Origin: Moesziomyces globuligerus
Lineage: Eukaryota > Basidiomycota > Ustilaginomycetes > Ustilaginales > Ustilaginaceae
Reading direction: 5' to 3'
Assembly (NCBI GenBank): GCA_030849465.1
Contig: JARVLF010000015.1
Span: 1,550,001 to 1,614,000, forward strand
Length of the DNA stretch: 64,000 nt
Of this stretch, positions 19,253-28,568 are shown piece after piece (the first letter of the stretch is position 1; the number at the start of each line of letters is the position of its first letter). The position numbers and the translations under genes were made by a program. The notes beneath the pieces were generated by a model, which saw only the letters and a list, made by a program, of their open reading frames with translations, did no database searches and had not been told where the DNA came from.

Positions 19253-20377
19253 ATGAACGGACTCGTACTGCCCGGCGGCTCCAAGCAGCCTCTTCGAGGC
19301 GATGCCTCTCTCCCCATCTCGCCGTCCGCACAGGTCAAGCCGGAGACCTCTCCAGTTCGACTCGGCTTCAAATCCGAGGCTTCACCACCCATCTCACCTG
19401 CTGCGACCTCGTTCGCTTCCAAGGCCAACCCGGACGATGCTCGCCGCCGTGGCTCATCTCCCCATCCGCACATCCATGCGAACCCTACGACCGCGAGACG
19501 GAACGCTCATGCCGGACCCTCCGCCTCCAACACAGCAGCGGCTCTAGCCTTTATTCCCAAGACCGCTCGCAATTCCGCCTCGGTGCAGAAGCCCATCCAC
19601 CTGTGCTCCGAATTCGAGCTCGAGCAGAGGCTCGATCGCATTCAACGCATCCTCTCCGCCCTCGAGGCCACCCAGTCGCCCACCAAGGAGCGGCTTGCAG
19701 CCGAGGCCGACGCCATCCGAGACGCCATCCGATCGCTGCGCGCGATGCGAGACGTCAACGACGGCATCTCTCTGGTCCATCTCAACGACCCCTCCAAGCA
19801 GGCAGAACTCGAGTCCGCCTTGCTCGGCCTTTCGGTCAAAGAGGACACTGCTCTCGGCACCAGTCCGCCGGCCGAGGCCTTCGGCTGGACCCGCGACACG
19901 GTGGCGGTCAAGAAGCGGCTCGCACAGTCGTCGGGCGGATTCTTGCCTGGTCGCCGAGTCCAAGCTATGGGGTTCGAGCAGTCGCTTGCCATCCAGTCTG
20001 CAGCGTTGCTCGCAGAGCGCGAGCGCGAACGCCGAACGGACGAGCTGCGCGCCAAGGCCACGCCGGCCTCGCGCGATAAGCCGTCGCTGGGCGTGCCGAG
20101 CGGTGCGGCGCACAAGCTCGGGCGCAAATCGATCTCGTCCTGCTCGGGCTCGATGCGCAAGTCTTCCATGTCCGCCTCCGCTTCGCCGCCCAAGGCGCTG
20201 CGCGCCGGTGGGCCTTTCGCGCGCCACGCCGATCACGCCGAGGCAGACGATAGCGATGCCGAAGACGTCGCGCAGTACGATGTGCACGACGAAGACGACG
20301 AGGAAGATCCGCACCCAGGCCCGCGCCACGAAGACGAGGACTTCAGCTTCGGCCGCATCGATGAAGACTGTCCCTAG
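19253..20377 (+). CDS. Hypothetical protein with helical centre and acidic C-terminus
   Basis: A single-exon frame of 374 codons starting with ATG at 19253. Residues 1-105 are Pro/Ser-rich with repeated SP dipeptides (possible proline-directed phosphorylation sites). Residues about 115-195 are predicted helical, with CSEFELEQRLDRIQRILSAL and EADAIRDAIRSLRAMRDV. A basic Arg/Ser-rich part follows, and the C-terminus is strongly acidic (HDEDDEEDPHPG). No signal peptide or membrane segment is seen and I recognise no family. It is accepted as a gene because its ORF is long for the interval, its composition is protein-like and its 5' leader is ATG-poor. An upstream ATG at 19168 opens a 22-codon ORF that ends at 19236, before the start. 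Confidence 0.68.
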   Translation: MNGLVLPGGSKQPLRGDASLPISPSAQVKPETSPVRLGFKSEASPPISPAATSFASKANPDDARRRGSSPHPHIHANPTTARRNAHAGPSASNTAAALAFIPKTARNSASVQKPIHLCSEFELEQRLDRIQRILSALEATQSPTKERLAAEADAIRDAIRSLRAMRDVNDGISLVHLNDPSKQAELESALLGLSVKEDTALGTSPPAEAFGWTRDTVAVKKRLAQSSGGFLPGRRVQAMGFEQSLAIQSAALLAERERERRTDELRAKATPASRDKPSLGVPSGAAHKLGRKSISSCSGSMRKSSMSASASPPKALRAGGPFARHADHAEADDSDAEDVAQYDVHDEDDEEDPHPGPRHEDEDFSFGRIDEDCP

Positions 20378-20575
20378 CTGGCTTTGCCGCATCTCACACG
20401 CCTATCTGTATTCTGACACCTCTTGCAAGCAACTCAGCTCCGGTTGGTTATTTCATCTCCCAGCGGCCCGTCTCGGACAGAACGCTTAGCATCGGCGAGC
20501 CATCTCTCTGTTGGGATGGGTCTATTTCATAAACATGAATGGTGGTGAAGGCGAACAGGCATGCGGTTGAGTCGA

Positions 20576-21146
20576 TCAGTAAGGGCGAGCGGCGGCCTGG
20601 CAAGCCTTGAGCTGCTCGAGGTAGTAGGAGCAGGAGTTCATGTCGTTGGCTGTGAAGGAGTAGTGAGAGAGAGTCAGAGTCAATACTTTGAGTTGGACTC
20701 GGTACTTGCGAGAGCATAGTTGTGGGACGGAGGGCGAACTTACTGCTCTCGAGGCACTTGATGAAGTCCTTGCTCTGAGCCTCGCAGCTGGCGCCGATGT
20801 TCTGCTGCTGGGAAGCGTAGGCGCCCTGGTCGTACGTCTGCGGGGCGGATTGCTGGGCCTGTTCGGCGGGGGCGGAGCTGGAGCCACCGAAGAGCATGTT
20901 GGAGAGGCCGTGACCGACGGTGGAGCCGACGGCGACACCAGCAGCGGTAGAAGCCATCTGACCGAACAGACCGGGGCTACGCTGCTGCTGAGCCATGGCG
21001 GGGGGCTGCTGGGCGTAAGACTGCGGGGCGGCCTGGTGCTGCTGAGGAGCGGCCATGGTGTGGGCACCACGCGAACCCGAGGGTGCGGAAGGCGCAGAGC
21101 GGCCAGCGGCAGGACGCGAACCACCAGATCGGCTAGAGCGAGGCAT
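20576..21146 (-). CDS. MIX17: MIX17/CHCHD2-10-type twin CX9C mitochondrial protein, two exons
   Basis: The exons are 21146-20744 and 20649-20576; the intron (20743-20650, 94 nt) starts GTAAGT and ends CACAG and interrupts a codon in phase 1. The spliced product is 158 residues. A basic, acid-free N-terminus ([17 protein letters not shown]) resembles a mitochondrial presequence. Then come an Ala/Gln-rich linker, a small hydrophobic Gly/Ala segment ([20 protein letters not shown]) and the CHCH domain. Its first helix is [11 protein letters not shown]; the second, encoded in exon 2, is [11 protein letters not shown]. These are the twin CX9C pairs oxidised by the Mia40 pathway in the intermembrane space. 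The [18 protein letters not shown] stretch is typical of Mix17/CHCHD2/CHCHD10, linked to respiration and cristae organisation. The CHCH is complete only after splicing, which supports the intron. Confidence 0.93.
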
Positions 21147-21822
21147 GTTGAATCGACGGTACGGAAGTGGATGATGAGACGGTGTTGGTGGAAAGCGGTC
21201 AAGTAGAGTGTGGCTACGGGTCGACGCGGAGAGGGCGCAGTAAACGGCTGCCTCAGGAAGCTGCCCGAGCCGGACAGAAACGTGCCGCTCAGCCAATCGA
21301 CACAGACCCTTTTCTCCGCCCGCTCCACGTTTCCTACCCGAATCGCCACCCACCAGTGCGCCCGATTCGACCGATGCAACCTCAGAAAAAAGTGGAGCGC
21401 GCCTCGATCACAGCTCAGCGCCGCGACAGCCACCCCGACCCGCTGCCCGTCCGCTGGCCGCCCGCCTGGCTTTGGCTTGTTGGCTCGACCCACAAGACGC
21501 TGTGTTGCTCCACTTGCGCGTCTCGCATTTCCTCTGGCGGCAACGCACTCTCAACCGCCTCGTCCCCACCATCCTTCCGCACATCCCACGTCGCATCGAC
21601 TTATCCATCCACCGCGCACTCGCACCGGTCACCGACTCTTGCGACCTCTATATAGAGGCTAGGAACGTTCGAAGGTCCATCAGCCTCCACCAAAATCCGA
21701 GCACGAATCAGTGGCGTCAACCGAACTGCACCCATCGCACAGGTCGCGCAGCGCAATCATCCTCGGGAGCTTCTAGCCCGATATACACGACCAGATCTGC
21801 CGCCACAGCATAATAAGCCACA
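21147..21822. promoter_or_regulatory. Divergent promoter region of MIX17 and RPT3, with TATA palindrome
   Basis: These 676 bases separate two divergent starts. A perfect 14-bp palindrome (CCTCTATATAGAGG, 21645-21658) with a TATATA core lies about 165-178 bp before the RPT3 ATG and is the best core-promoter candidate seen in the gap. No gene was found. Confidence 0.55.
21645..21658. promoter_or_regulatory. Palindromic TATA element upstream of RPT3
   Basis: CCTCTATATAGAGG is a perfect 14-bp palindrome, so its TATATA core reads the same on both strands of this divergent promoter. It lies about 165 bp from the RPT3 ATG and about 500 bp from the MIX17 ATG. Use as a TATA box is inferred. Confidence 0.5.
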
Positions 21823-23070
21823 ATGGAGGAGCTTGGGATCGCCTCGTTGAGGCGCACAGAACCGACACTGGAAGACGCGGCAGCAGAGAAGGCGGCGATC
21901 CACCAGGAGATGGCCGCCGAGGAGGACACGTATCTGCGCTACAAGAAGTTGCAACAGCACCTCGAGTTCCTCAACACCATGGAAGAGTACGTCAAGGATG
22001 AGCAGCGCAACTTGAAACGCGAGCTGGTGCGCGCCCAGGAGGAGGTCAAGCGGATCCAGTCGGTGCCGCTCGTCATCGGCCAGTTCCTCGAGCCCATCGA
22101 CCAGCACACGGGCATCGTCGGCTCCACCACGGGCTCCAACTACGTCGTCCGCATCCTCTCCACCATCGACCGTGAGCTGCTCAAGGCGAGCTCGAGCGTC
22201 GCGCTCCACCGCCACTCGAACGCGCTCGTCGACGTGCTCCCACCAGAGGCCGACTCGTCCATCGCCATGCTCGGCCAGGACGAGAAGCCGACCGAGACCT
22301 ATCAAGATATCGGTGGCATGGACACGCAGAAGCAGGAGATCCGCGAGGCGGTCGAGCTGCCGCTCATCCAGTTTGATCTGTACCGTCAGATCGGCATCGA
22401 CCCACCGCGCGGCGTGCTGCTCTATGGCCCACCGGGAACGGGCAAGACGATGCTGGTCAAGGCGGTGGCCAACGCTACCACCGCCAGCTTCATCCGCGTC
22501 GTCGGCTCCGAGTTTGTCCAGAAGTACCTCGGCGAAGGCCCGAGGATGGTGCGCGACGTCTTCCGCCTCGCACGCGAGAATGCGCCGGCGATCATCTTTA
22601 TCGACGAGATCGACGCCATCGCGACGAAGCGCTTCGACGCCCAGACGGGTGCGGATCGCGAGGTGCAGCGCATCCTGCTCGAGCTGCTCAACCAGATGGA
22701 CGGCTTCGACCAGGGCAGCAACGTCAAGGTCATCATGGCGACCAACCGAGCCGACACGCTCGACCCGGCGCTGTTGCGACCCGGCCGCTTGGATCGAAAG
22801 ATCGAATTCCCCACGCCTTCGCGCAGAGAGAAGCGTCTCATCTTCCAGACCATCTGCGGCAAGATGAACCTCAGCCCCGAGGTCGATCTCGAGGTCTACG
22901 TGGGCAGGCCCGACAAGCTCTCGAGCGCCGAGATCGCCAACATCTGCCAGGCCGCCGGTCTGCAGGCGGTGCGCAAGAACAGGTACGTCATCATGCCAGA
23001 GGACTTTGAGGAGGCCTGGAAGCAGATTGTCAAGAAGCCAGACGACTCCAAGATGGAGTTCTACCAGTGA
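21823..23070 (+). CDS. RPT3: 26S proteasome regulatory ATPase RPT3 (PSMC4/S6b)
   Basis: An intact single-exon frame of 415 residues, the usual length. Its order is an N-terminal coiled coil (about 35-80, [20 protein letters not shown]), an OB domain (about 85-145) and an AAA+ ATPase with Walker A GPPGTGKT (202-209), Walker B IIFIDEID (257-264), and the second region of homology [20 protein letters not shown]. The C-terminus MEFYQ fits the HbYX-type tail by which Rpt3 docks into the 20S alpha ring. The N-terminal half ([20 protein letters not shown]) separates it from the other five Rpt subunits. Rpt3 belongs to the hexameric unfoldase that threads ubiquitinated substrates into the proteasome. 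Nothing is missing or odd. Confidence 0.98.
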   Translation: MEELGIASLRRTEPTLEDAAAEKAAIHQEMAAEEDTYLRYKKLQQHLEFLNTMEEYVKDEQRNLKRELVRAQEEVKRIQSVPLVIGQFLEPIDQHTGIVGSTTGSNYVVRILSTIDRELLKASSSVALHRHSNALVDVLPPEADSSIAMLGQDEKPTETYQDIGGMDTQKQEIREAVELPLIQFDLYRQIGIDPPRGVLLYGPPGTGKTMLVKAVANATTASFIRVVGSEFVQKYLGEGPRMVRDVFRLARENAPAIIFIDEIDAIATKRFDAQTGADREVQRILLELLNQMDGFDQGSNVKVIMATNRADTLDPALLRPGRLDRKIEFPTPSRREKRLIFQTICGKMNLSPEVDLEVYVGRPDKLSSAEIANICQAAGLQAVRKNRYVIMPEDFEEAWKQIVKKPDDSKMEFYQ

Positions 23071-24374
23071 GAGACGTTTACGTCGACAGCACGACCTGTT
23101 CATCCGCAATGCAATCTGTACTTTTCGCCGGTGTCCGAGTGGTTGGTGCTAGGCGTCTGGCGCTGTCATGTGTGCTTCAATTGTGATTTCGGCTGAGCGA
23201 GCTGCATTGAGAATACTGGACAGGCAACGCTTTGAGTATGGCATGCTGCTAGGCCGAGCAGGCCTGAAGAGCCAGGAGGTTGGGTCTGCTCGTGCGCGCT
23301 GTGCCGGCGAGCGGTTCTGATTGGATCGCGGCGGGCAGTTGATGTGAAATGAAAAATCCAATCCTCAGCAGAGGGCGTTTGCAGTTCCGGCCGTTGGTTT
23401 CTTCTTTCTTGCCCACCACATCCATCTCAAGCCGTATCCTTGCTTCTCGTCCTTCCGCTACGGCTGTGGCCTGCAACGACTCGACCAATCGCTGCGACAT
23501 TGAGTGCCGCTCTCCATACCACCGTCCGTCTACACGCGCTTGGCCAACCTTGCACCCCTCCCGACCCGGTTCCCTTCTTCCGTTCACGCCTAGCCTCTGC
23601 CTTGCTGCTTCTCCCCCCCGCCTTCATCGCTCCATGACTACCTTTGAGTCCCCTTCCTACCCATTGCTCGCTTGCTGAGTCGCCCCTTCACGACGGCCTA
23701 CTGCCCACCCCTCTCCTCCGCATCTTAAATATTTACCGCTCGACGCAGTCTCTCACGTCGCGTGGTTTACGGAAAGGTGCCAGACGGATACCTGCCTACT
23801 CTACGGGGAGGCGGGCGAATCCCATGCTTACTCACGGCGAAGGCCTCCTTTCTTTGAACGGAGCTCTGTGGCCTTCATCGTCCAAGCACCGAGTCTACTT
23901 TCACTTTCACTCTGGGTACATTTCTTACCACACCATACTGCGGAATGCCGACTCTACCATTGGAACACAAAGCTCTGGGGGCGTGGATCTGTTGCACGTC
24001 ACCCTGACTAGACTGCGATCGGAGCGACCGTGTGTTAGATGGAATGGGTGTGATGGCCGGGACGGAGAGGGAGAGGGGCCGAAAGAATGCGAGAAGAAAT
24101 GCTGAAATCTGCAACCCGATAGATACGGTGCGAATCGGCGATGTTATCTGCCCGAGTCATGCACGAGGCGCGGATTGGGCGGCGGGGCATGGGCGTGGGA
24201 TGGATTGCGTGAAATCGCTGTGCAGTTGCCGGCAACTTTATGCGGGTCTTGGCGAAGATCCGTTGGCAAGCGGGCTAGCAAGCGACGGATCAAAGGATCT
24301 CCCCCTTCCCACTCTGCACCGCACATTCAACGACACACTCTCCGCTCTACACGGACTTGTTCGAATACTCTACG
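23071..24374. other. Intergenic region RPT3 to PRO3
   Basis: About 1.3 kb. The stretch 23375-23635 is pyrimidine-rich and ATG-poor, like gene leaders elsewhere in the window, and ends in an ATG at 23635 that opens only 14 codons. Downstream to 24374 many ATGs in all frames precede PRO3. An AT-rich element (TTAAATATTTA) lies near 23725. I could not assemble a convincing extra gene, so a short non-coding or small-ORF transcript remains possible. Confidence 0.4.
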
Positions 24375-25295
24375 ATGCCTGACTATACATTGGCGGTGAT
24401 CGGGTGCGGGACGATGGGCGTTGCGATTCTGTCGGGCGTTCTGGACTCGCAGCGCTCTCAGCAGGCGCTTGCCTCGATGGCCTCGTCGGTCTCGTCTCTG
24501 CACGATTCGAGTGCGGGGGACGATCTGACGGAGCTGCCGTCTCGCTACATCGCCACTGTCAACCGGCTCGAGTCGGTTCGTCGGTTGAACAAGGTGTTTG
24601 CCGACTATCCCGATATCGCGATCCATGCGGGCAAGAACGTGCAGGCGGCGCAGGAGGCGGATGTGATCCTGCTCGGATGCAAGCCGCAGATGGTGCGCGA
24701 CATCCTGTACGAACCGGGCATGCGCGAGGCTCTGGACGGCAAGCTCGTCATCTCGATCTGTGCAGGTCTACGCATCGGTCAGATGATCGAATGGGTCACT
24801 CCAGCCACCAAGGTCGTGCGTGCCATGCCCAACACCCCCTGCAAAATCCGCGAAGGCATGACCATCCTCACCCCACTCCCGGCCTCGCTACCCAACGCCG
24901 AACTCGACCGCAACATCCTCCTCTCCATATTCAGCGCCGTGGGCAGGTGTAGGTTTTTGGACGAGAAGCACTTTGATGCCTGCACGGCACTCGCAGGTTC
25001 AGGCCCCGCATTCGCTTGCGTCTTCCTCGAAGCCATGGCCGACGGCGGCGTCATGATGGGCCTCCCAAGACAAGAGGCTCTCGAACTCGCTGCACAGACC
25101 ATGCAGGGCGCAGCCAGAATGGTCATGCAGAGCGGAATGCATCCCGCCGCCATCAAGGACTCAGTCACCACCCCCGGCGGTTGCACCATCGCTGGCCTCC
25201 TCAACCTCGAAGACGGCAAGGTCAGAAGCACTGTAGCGCGCACCATCCAGGCCGCAGCAGAACACGCAAGCGGCCTAGGCCAACAGAAGAAGTAA
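24375..25295 (+). CDS. PRO3: Pyrroline-5-carboxylate reductase
   Basis: The start is ATG at 24375 (MPDYTLAVIGCGTMG); upstream in-frame codons offer only a TTG. The product is 306 residues and single-exon. The N-terminal Rossmann fold has GCGTMG at residues 10-15. The central part holds the conserved AMPNTPC. The C-terminal dimerisation domain carries the family signature ALAGSGPAFACVFLEAMADG and the later TTPGGCT. The enzyme reduces pyrroline-5-carboxylate to proline with NAD(P)H, the last step of proline synthesis. It is slightly longer than bacterial ProC because of an insert rich in Ser, Ala and Asp (about residues 27-55), also seen in other fungal versions. It converges on GDA1 with 165 bp between stops. 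Confidence 0.97.
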   Translation: MPDYTLAVIGCGTMGVAILSGVLDSQRSQQALASMASSVSSLHDSSAGDDLTELPSRYIATVNRLESVRRLNKVFADYPDIAIHAGKNVQAAQEADVILLGCKPQMVRDILYEPGMREALDGKLVISICAGLRIGQMIEWVTPATKVVRAMPNTPCKIREGMTILTPLPASLPNAELDRNILLSIFSAVGRCRFLDEKHFDACTALAGSGPAFACVFLEAMADGGVMMGLPRQEALELAAQTMQGAARMVMQSGMHPAAIKDSVTTPGGCTIAGLLNLEDGKVRSTVARTIQAAAEHASGLGQQKK

Positions 25296-25460
25296 AACCA
25301 CACCATCACCATCCCGCACTCGCAATCCACATCCACTTTCAGCATCTCTTTCACCATCTCGCAGACTGGTAAGATGTTCCGGATTCGATCTAGTCTATGC
25401 GCACACGTATATGGGGGGTCGGAAATCTACGAATCTTCTGGCCCAGCGCAGAGCTTAGAT

Positions 25461-27416
25461 TCAGGCCTTGCAGATGAGACCGTCTTCGTCGAGGACGGCG
25501 AGCTGAGCGCCGAGGCACCAGCCGAGTTCGGTGCCGCCTAGTTTCTTTGCGATGCTGATCTCGCGCGTGGCGTCGAGCTCGTAGCCGAGGCTGAGGAGGC
25601 CGTGCATGAAGCTGAGGTCGAGGCACGTTTCCGGTCTATCCTCGAGTTCGGCGATGGCGCGGGAGCCAAAGCCCTGCGCATCGTTGCGCGTATACCTGCA
25701 TGCGCGCTGCGCCACAGCCTCGAGCTCTCCGATCCTAAACTTGGGCCCGAGCCCGAGCGGCTCGAGACGATCGTAGAAGTACGAGAGCGCGATGATCGGC
25801 GCAGTCCTAAACGTCTCCATGAGCGAAGGCTGATACACCCCCGCAAAAGAACATGGCTTGGACGAACATACAGCATCCTTGTCCATCATCACCTCGACGA
25901 GCCGACGGCACGCGGCGAAGCCGCCATCGGTGCCGACCATGGTCACGTTGGCCTGCGCGCGCTGTCCCGGCTGCGAGATGAGCACGGGCTTGGTACGGCC
26001 GTGCGTAAAGCAGGGCGAGGGGATTCGCGTCGTCTCGGGCCGCAGCGACGACCACTCAAACGAGCCCTGCGCGCCGTCGTGCGCCGAGCCGGTGAGCACG
26101 GCATTCGGATGCGCCAGACTGTACGTAAACGCCGCGAGCGAGTTGATCGACATGCGCGCCTGCATCAGCCCGTAACCCAGGTACGAGTTCTGGTAGAGCG
26201 TGTAAGGCTTGGTGCCAAACGCATTGAGCTGGTAGACGTGCTCGCCCGGCTGCATGCCCTGCCGCGCCGAGGTGAAGCTGGGCTCAAAGACGATCTGCGT
26301 CGAGCCGCCGCCGAGGTCCATCACCGCGGCGGTCTCGAGCTTGTCGGCCGACGACGAGCCGATGCGGCTGAGCAGGTAGTTGACCGTGATCCAGGCAAAC
26401 ACGCCCTCGTCCTTGCCGTCCATGATCTCGACGCCCTTGGACGCCTTGGTGCCGTCGGCGTTGCGGCCATCGGCGATGGGGAACGGAAACTCGTACTCGA
26501 GCATGTGCCGGACCGCCTTGAGCACCTCCTCGGCCTGCTTGCCAGGGAGCAGGCGCAGACCTGCGGTGGCCTTGACCGCGACGGGCGTGCACTTGCGCAG
26601 CTTGGCGGGCACGCGTGCGAGCGCCGAATGGAGCAGCGGGCGCAGCGAGTCGGCTGCGGCGACGGGATCGGTGCCGTAGTTGCTGAGGCCGCCCTTGAGC
26701 ATCTCAAAGTACTCGTCCTCCAGCTCGGGCGATTCGTTGCAGTAGTTGAAGCGGTAGACGTGGATGCGGCTGCCCGTACTGCCAGCGTCGATCATGAGCG
26801 CATACTGAACCAGCGGCCTTGGACGACCGTTGTGGTCCAAGGGTCTCGGTCCCGTGCCGTCACATCGGGTGGTTTTGGAAGGATCCGGGTGCAGAGCCGG
26901 CTTCTCGCGCACAGTGTCCGCCTTGGTGCCGGTCACGGGCGCAGCTGCGGGCGTCGAAGCTGGCGTCGAGGTGGAGACGGGGAAGCCAACCGCATTCTTG
27001 CCGTCCTGCGTCGGCTGCGCCTTCCACGGTGCCTTTTGATAAGCCGAGCCCACCTGACCTGCCTTGGTGTTCACGTAGCCAACGACAGCATCGCGCGAGT
27101 CACGCCTCCCGAAGAGCACCAGCAGGCCTACGATGCTGAAGAGGATGAGCGCGAGTCGCCTTGAGCCGAGCGGCATCCTTCTTGGCGAGCACGAGCGCGA
27201 CGAAGCGCCTGCCGGACCGCCTGCGGAGGGGTGCGGGGGATAAGCGAGGTGATCTTCGGCTTCAGGGCTGAGGCCGTTGGGTGCCAAGAGCAGTGCGCCC
27301 GTCTCGGAGTTGTCGAGGTCGACCGAGGAGCGGGAGACGGACTTGGCTCGGTAGTGCTTCTTGCCCGAGGACGGCGGATCACGGCGGGCGCTGGGTGGTG
27401 CGTCGGAATAGGACAT
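25461..27416 (-). CDS. GDA1: Golgi guanosine diphosphatase (GDA1/CD39 family)
   Basis: A single-exon 651-codon frame. A cytosolic Ser/Pro-rich N-terminus ends in a basic flank before one membrane segment at about 88-103 (LALILFSIVGLLVLFG), giving a type II orientation with a lumenal catalytic domain. Apyrase conserved regions are visible in order: LMIDAGSTGSRIHVYRF (about 205), KATAGLRLLPG (about 282), FAWITVNYLL (about 340) and AVMDLGGGSTQIVFEP (about 365). In yeast Gda1 hydrolyses GDP to GMP in the Golgi lumen, which allows GDP-mannose/GMP exchange for mannosylation; UDPase activity is also possible in this family. The yeast enzyme is shorter (about 520 residues), mostly because the cytosolic and stem parts are longer here. 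It diverges from the NAD kinase gene. Confidence 0.95.
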   Translation of the reverse strand: MSYSDAPPSARRDPPSSGKKHYRAKSVSRSSVDLDNSETGALLLAPNGLSPEAEDHLAYPPHPSAGGPAGASSRSCSPRRMPLGSRRLALILFSIVGLLVLFGRRDSRDAVVGYVNTKAGQVGSAYQKAPWKAQPTQDGKNAVGFPVSTSTPASTPAAAPVTGTKADTVREKPALHPDPSKTTRCDGTGPRPLDHNGRPRPLVQYALMIDAGSTGSRIHVYRFNYCNESPELEDEYFEMLKGGLSNYGTDPVAAADSLRPLLHSALARVPAKLRKCTPVAVKATAGLRLLPGKQAEEVLKAVRHMLEYEFPFPIADGRNADGTKASKGVEIMDGKDEGVFAWITVNYLLSRIGSSSADKLETAAVMDLGGGSTQIVFEPSFTSARQGMQPGEHVYQLNAFGTKPYTLYQNSYLGYGLMQARMSINSLAAFTYSLAHPNAVLTGSAHDGAQGSFEWSSLRPETTRIPSPCFTHGRTKPVLISQPGQRAQANVTMVGTDGGFAACRRLVEVMMDKDAVCSSKPCSFAGVYQPSLMETFRTAPIIALSYFYDRLEPLGLGPKFRIGELEAVAQRACRYTRNDAQGFGSRAIAELEDRPETCLDLSFMHGLLSLGYELDATREISIAKKLGGTELGWCLGAQLAVLDEDGLICKA

Positions 27417-28568
27417 GGAAGGAAAGCGAGGGGTGCTGTCGGATGCGACCGAGCTATCTGACAGCTGCCACCTTGCGCGAGCTGCTCGTCGAGTGCCTCT
27501 CGGATGCAGTGCAGCAGGCGGAGCGATGCGATGTAGGACGGTGGTGGTGAGAAGGACTCGGAATCGGTCTCCGGCTCAAGTGGCTACGGTGGATCACCCG
27601 CCTGCGAATCCAACACTCGGACTTTGCCAAAAGCCAGCTGGCAGCTCGGAATTTTGGAAATCATGACCGAGGCCTAGCAACGGCGCCTGGCTTGCTGTGC
27701 ATGTGGCCGCGGGATGCTGGAGCGGCGTTCCTGACTTGATATGAACGGCATCCGATTGCAGCCCGGTGCACAAGTGGCTCCAACTATCAGGAGGGCATCC
27801 TCGCTCTAGGCACACAACAGCTTCCGCTCGGGGCGATAGACATCAGCTGCCGCTGTATGACAAGTCGAGAAGCCCAGGACCGCCAGTGAACGGCAGCAGT
27901 GAAAAGTTGTAGCATGTTAGCACTGCAATTGAAACAGTTTTCAGGGGTTTTCGGTAAACGTTATGACGTTGAGCCGCCGAGCATGGATAGTTGAGCTGTG
28001 CCACGCACGGCTGTTGGCGCGCTGGAGCGCAAGCAAGCTTTGGTTGCCTGCAACGGTGATGACAGGCGGCGAGACAAGATTGTGCAGGGCATCAAGGCTC
28101 CCTGCCAGTCTCGGTAGGGAGAGAAACCATCTGTGTTCATTGCAATTCTGCGGAGCCTCGACGGCGCTGTGGTTGATGGGGTCCGGCTGAGCGACAACGT
28201 GGACGAGAGAGCTAACTCACTACCGGTACAGGAGCGTGGCTGTCCGTGCACACGGCGCGCTGACGAGAGCGAGACGGGTCCATCGGCAATTTCGGTCTGC
28301 GATTTCGCACTTTTTTCCATGCCAGTCAAGCGACACGCCGATGGATGGGCTGCTGTGCAGTGCGCACTCGCTCCCAAGCCGGCCTGGAAAAGTGCCGGCC
28401 GCTACGAGTGTCAGCCGCATGCCTATCGATCTTTGCCGTGTCAGCCTGGCGTCGCTTGACGTCCGACCATCACATCCCTGCGGATACTCTGAGCTCTGTA
28501 TCCTGGTCGGGCTAACATCGGTTGGCCCGCCGTGTCGGAAGATCACACTCACGCAGCCGAACAAGACA
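27417..28568. promoter_or_regulatory. Divergent intergenic region of GDA1 and NAD kinase
   Basis: About 1.15 kb between divergent starts. The NAD-kinase frame stays open back to a GTG at 28236, but that 111-codon extension lacks family resemblance and several out-of-frame ATGs occur in it; the leader is probably short. Bases 28501-28568 are free of ATG. No RNA gene or TATA box was recognised. Confidence 0.45.

Noticed and set aside
21757..23109. 450-codon open frame antisense to RPT3
   Set aside because: Sense strand is an unmistakable AAA+ proteasome ATPase; the antisense frame is a shadow.
23875..24114. Minus-strand frame with a hydrophobic, signal-peptide-like start (QISAFLLAFFRPLSLSVPAI)
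   Set aside because: It begins at a TTG with no upstream in-frame ATG, and I found no exon that could supply one; nearby GTGAGT and GTAAGA are not matched by a coherent gene.
25602..27164. 520-codon open frame antisense to GDA1
   Set aside because: The sense strand carries all apyrase regions; the antisense product has no recognisable domain.
28236..28568. 111-codon N-terminal extension of NAD kinase
   Set aside because: Starts at GTG, resembles no protein, and a good ATG follows at 28569.
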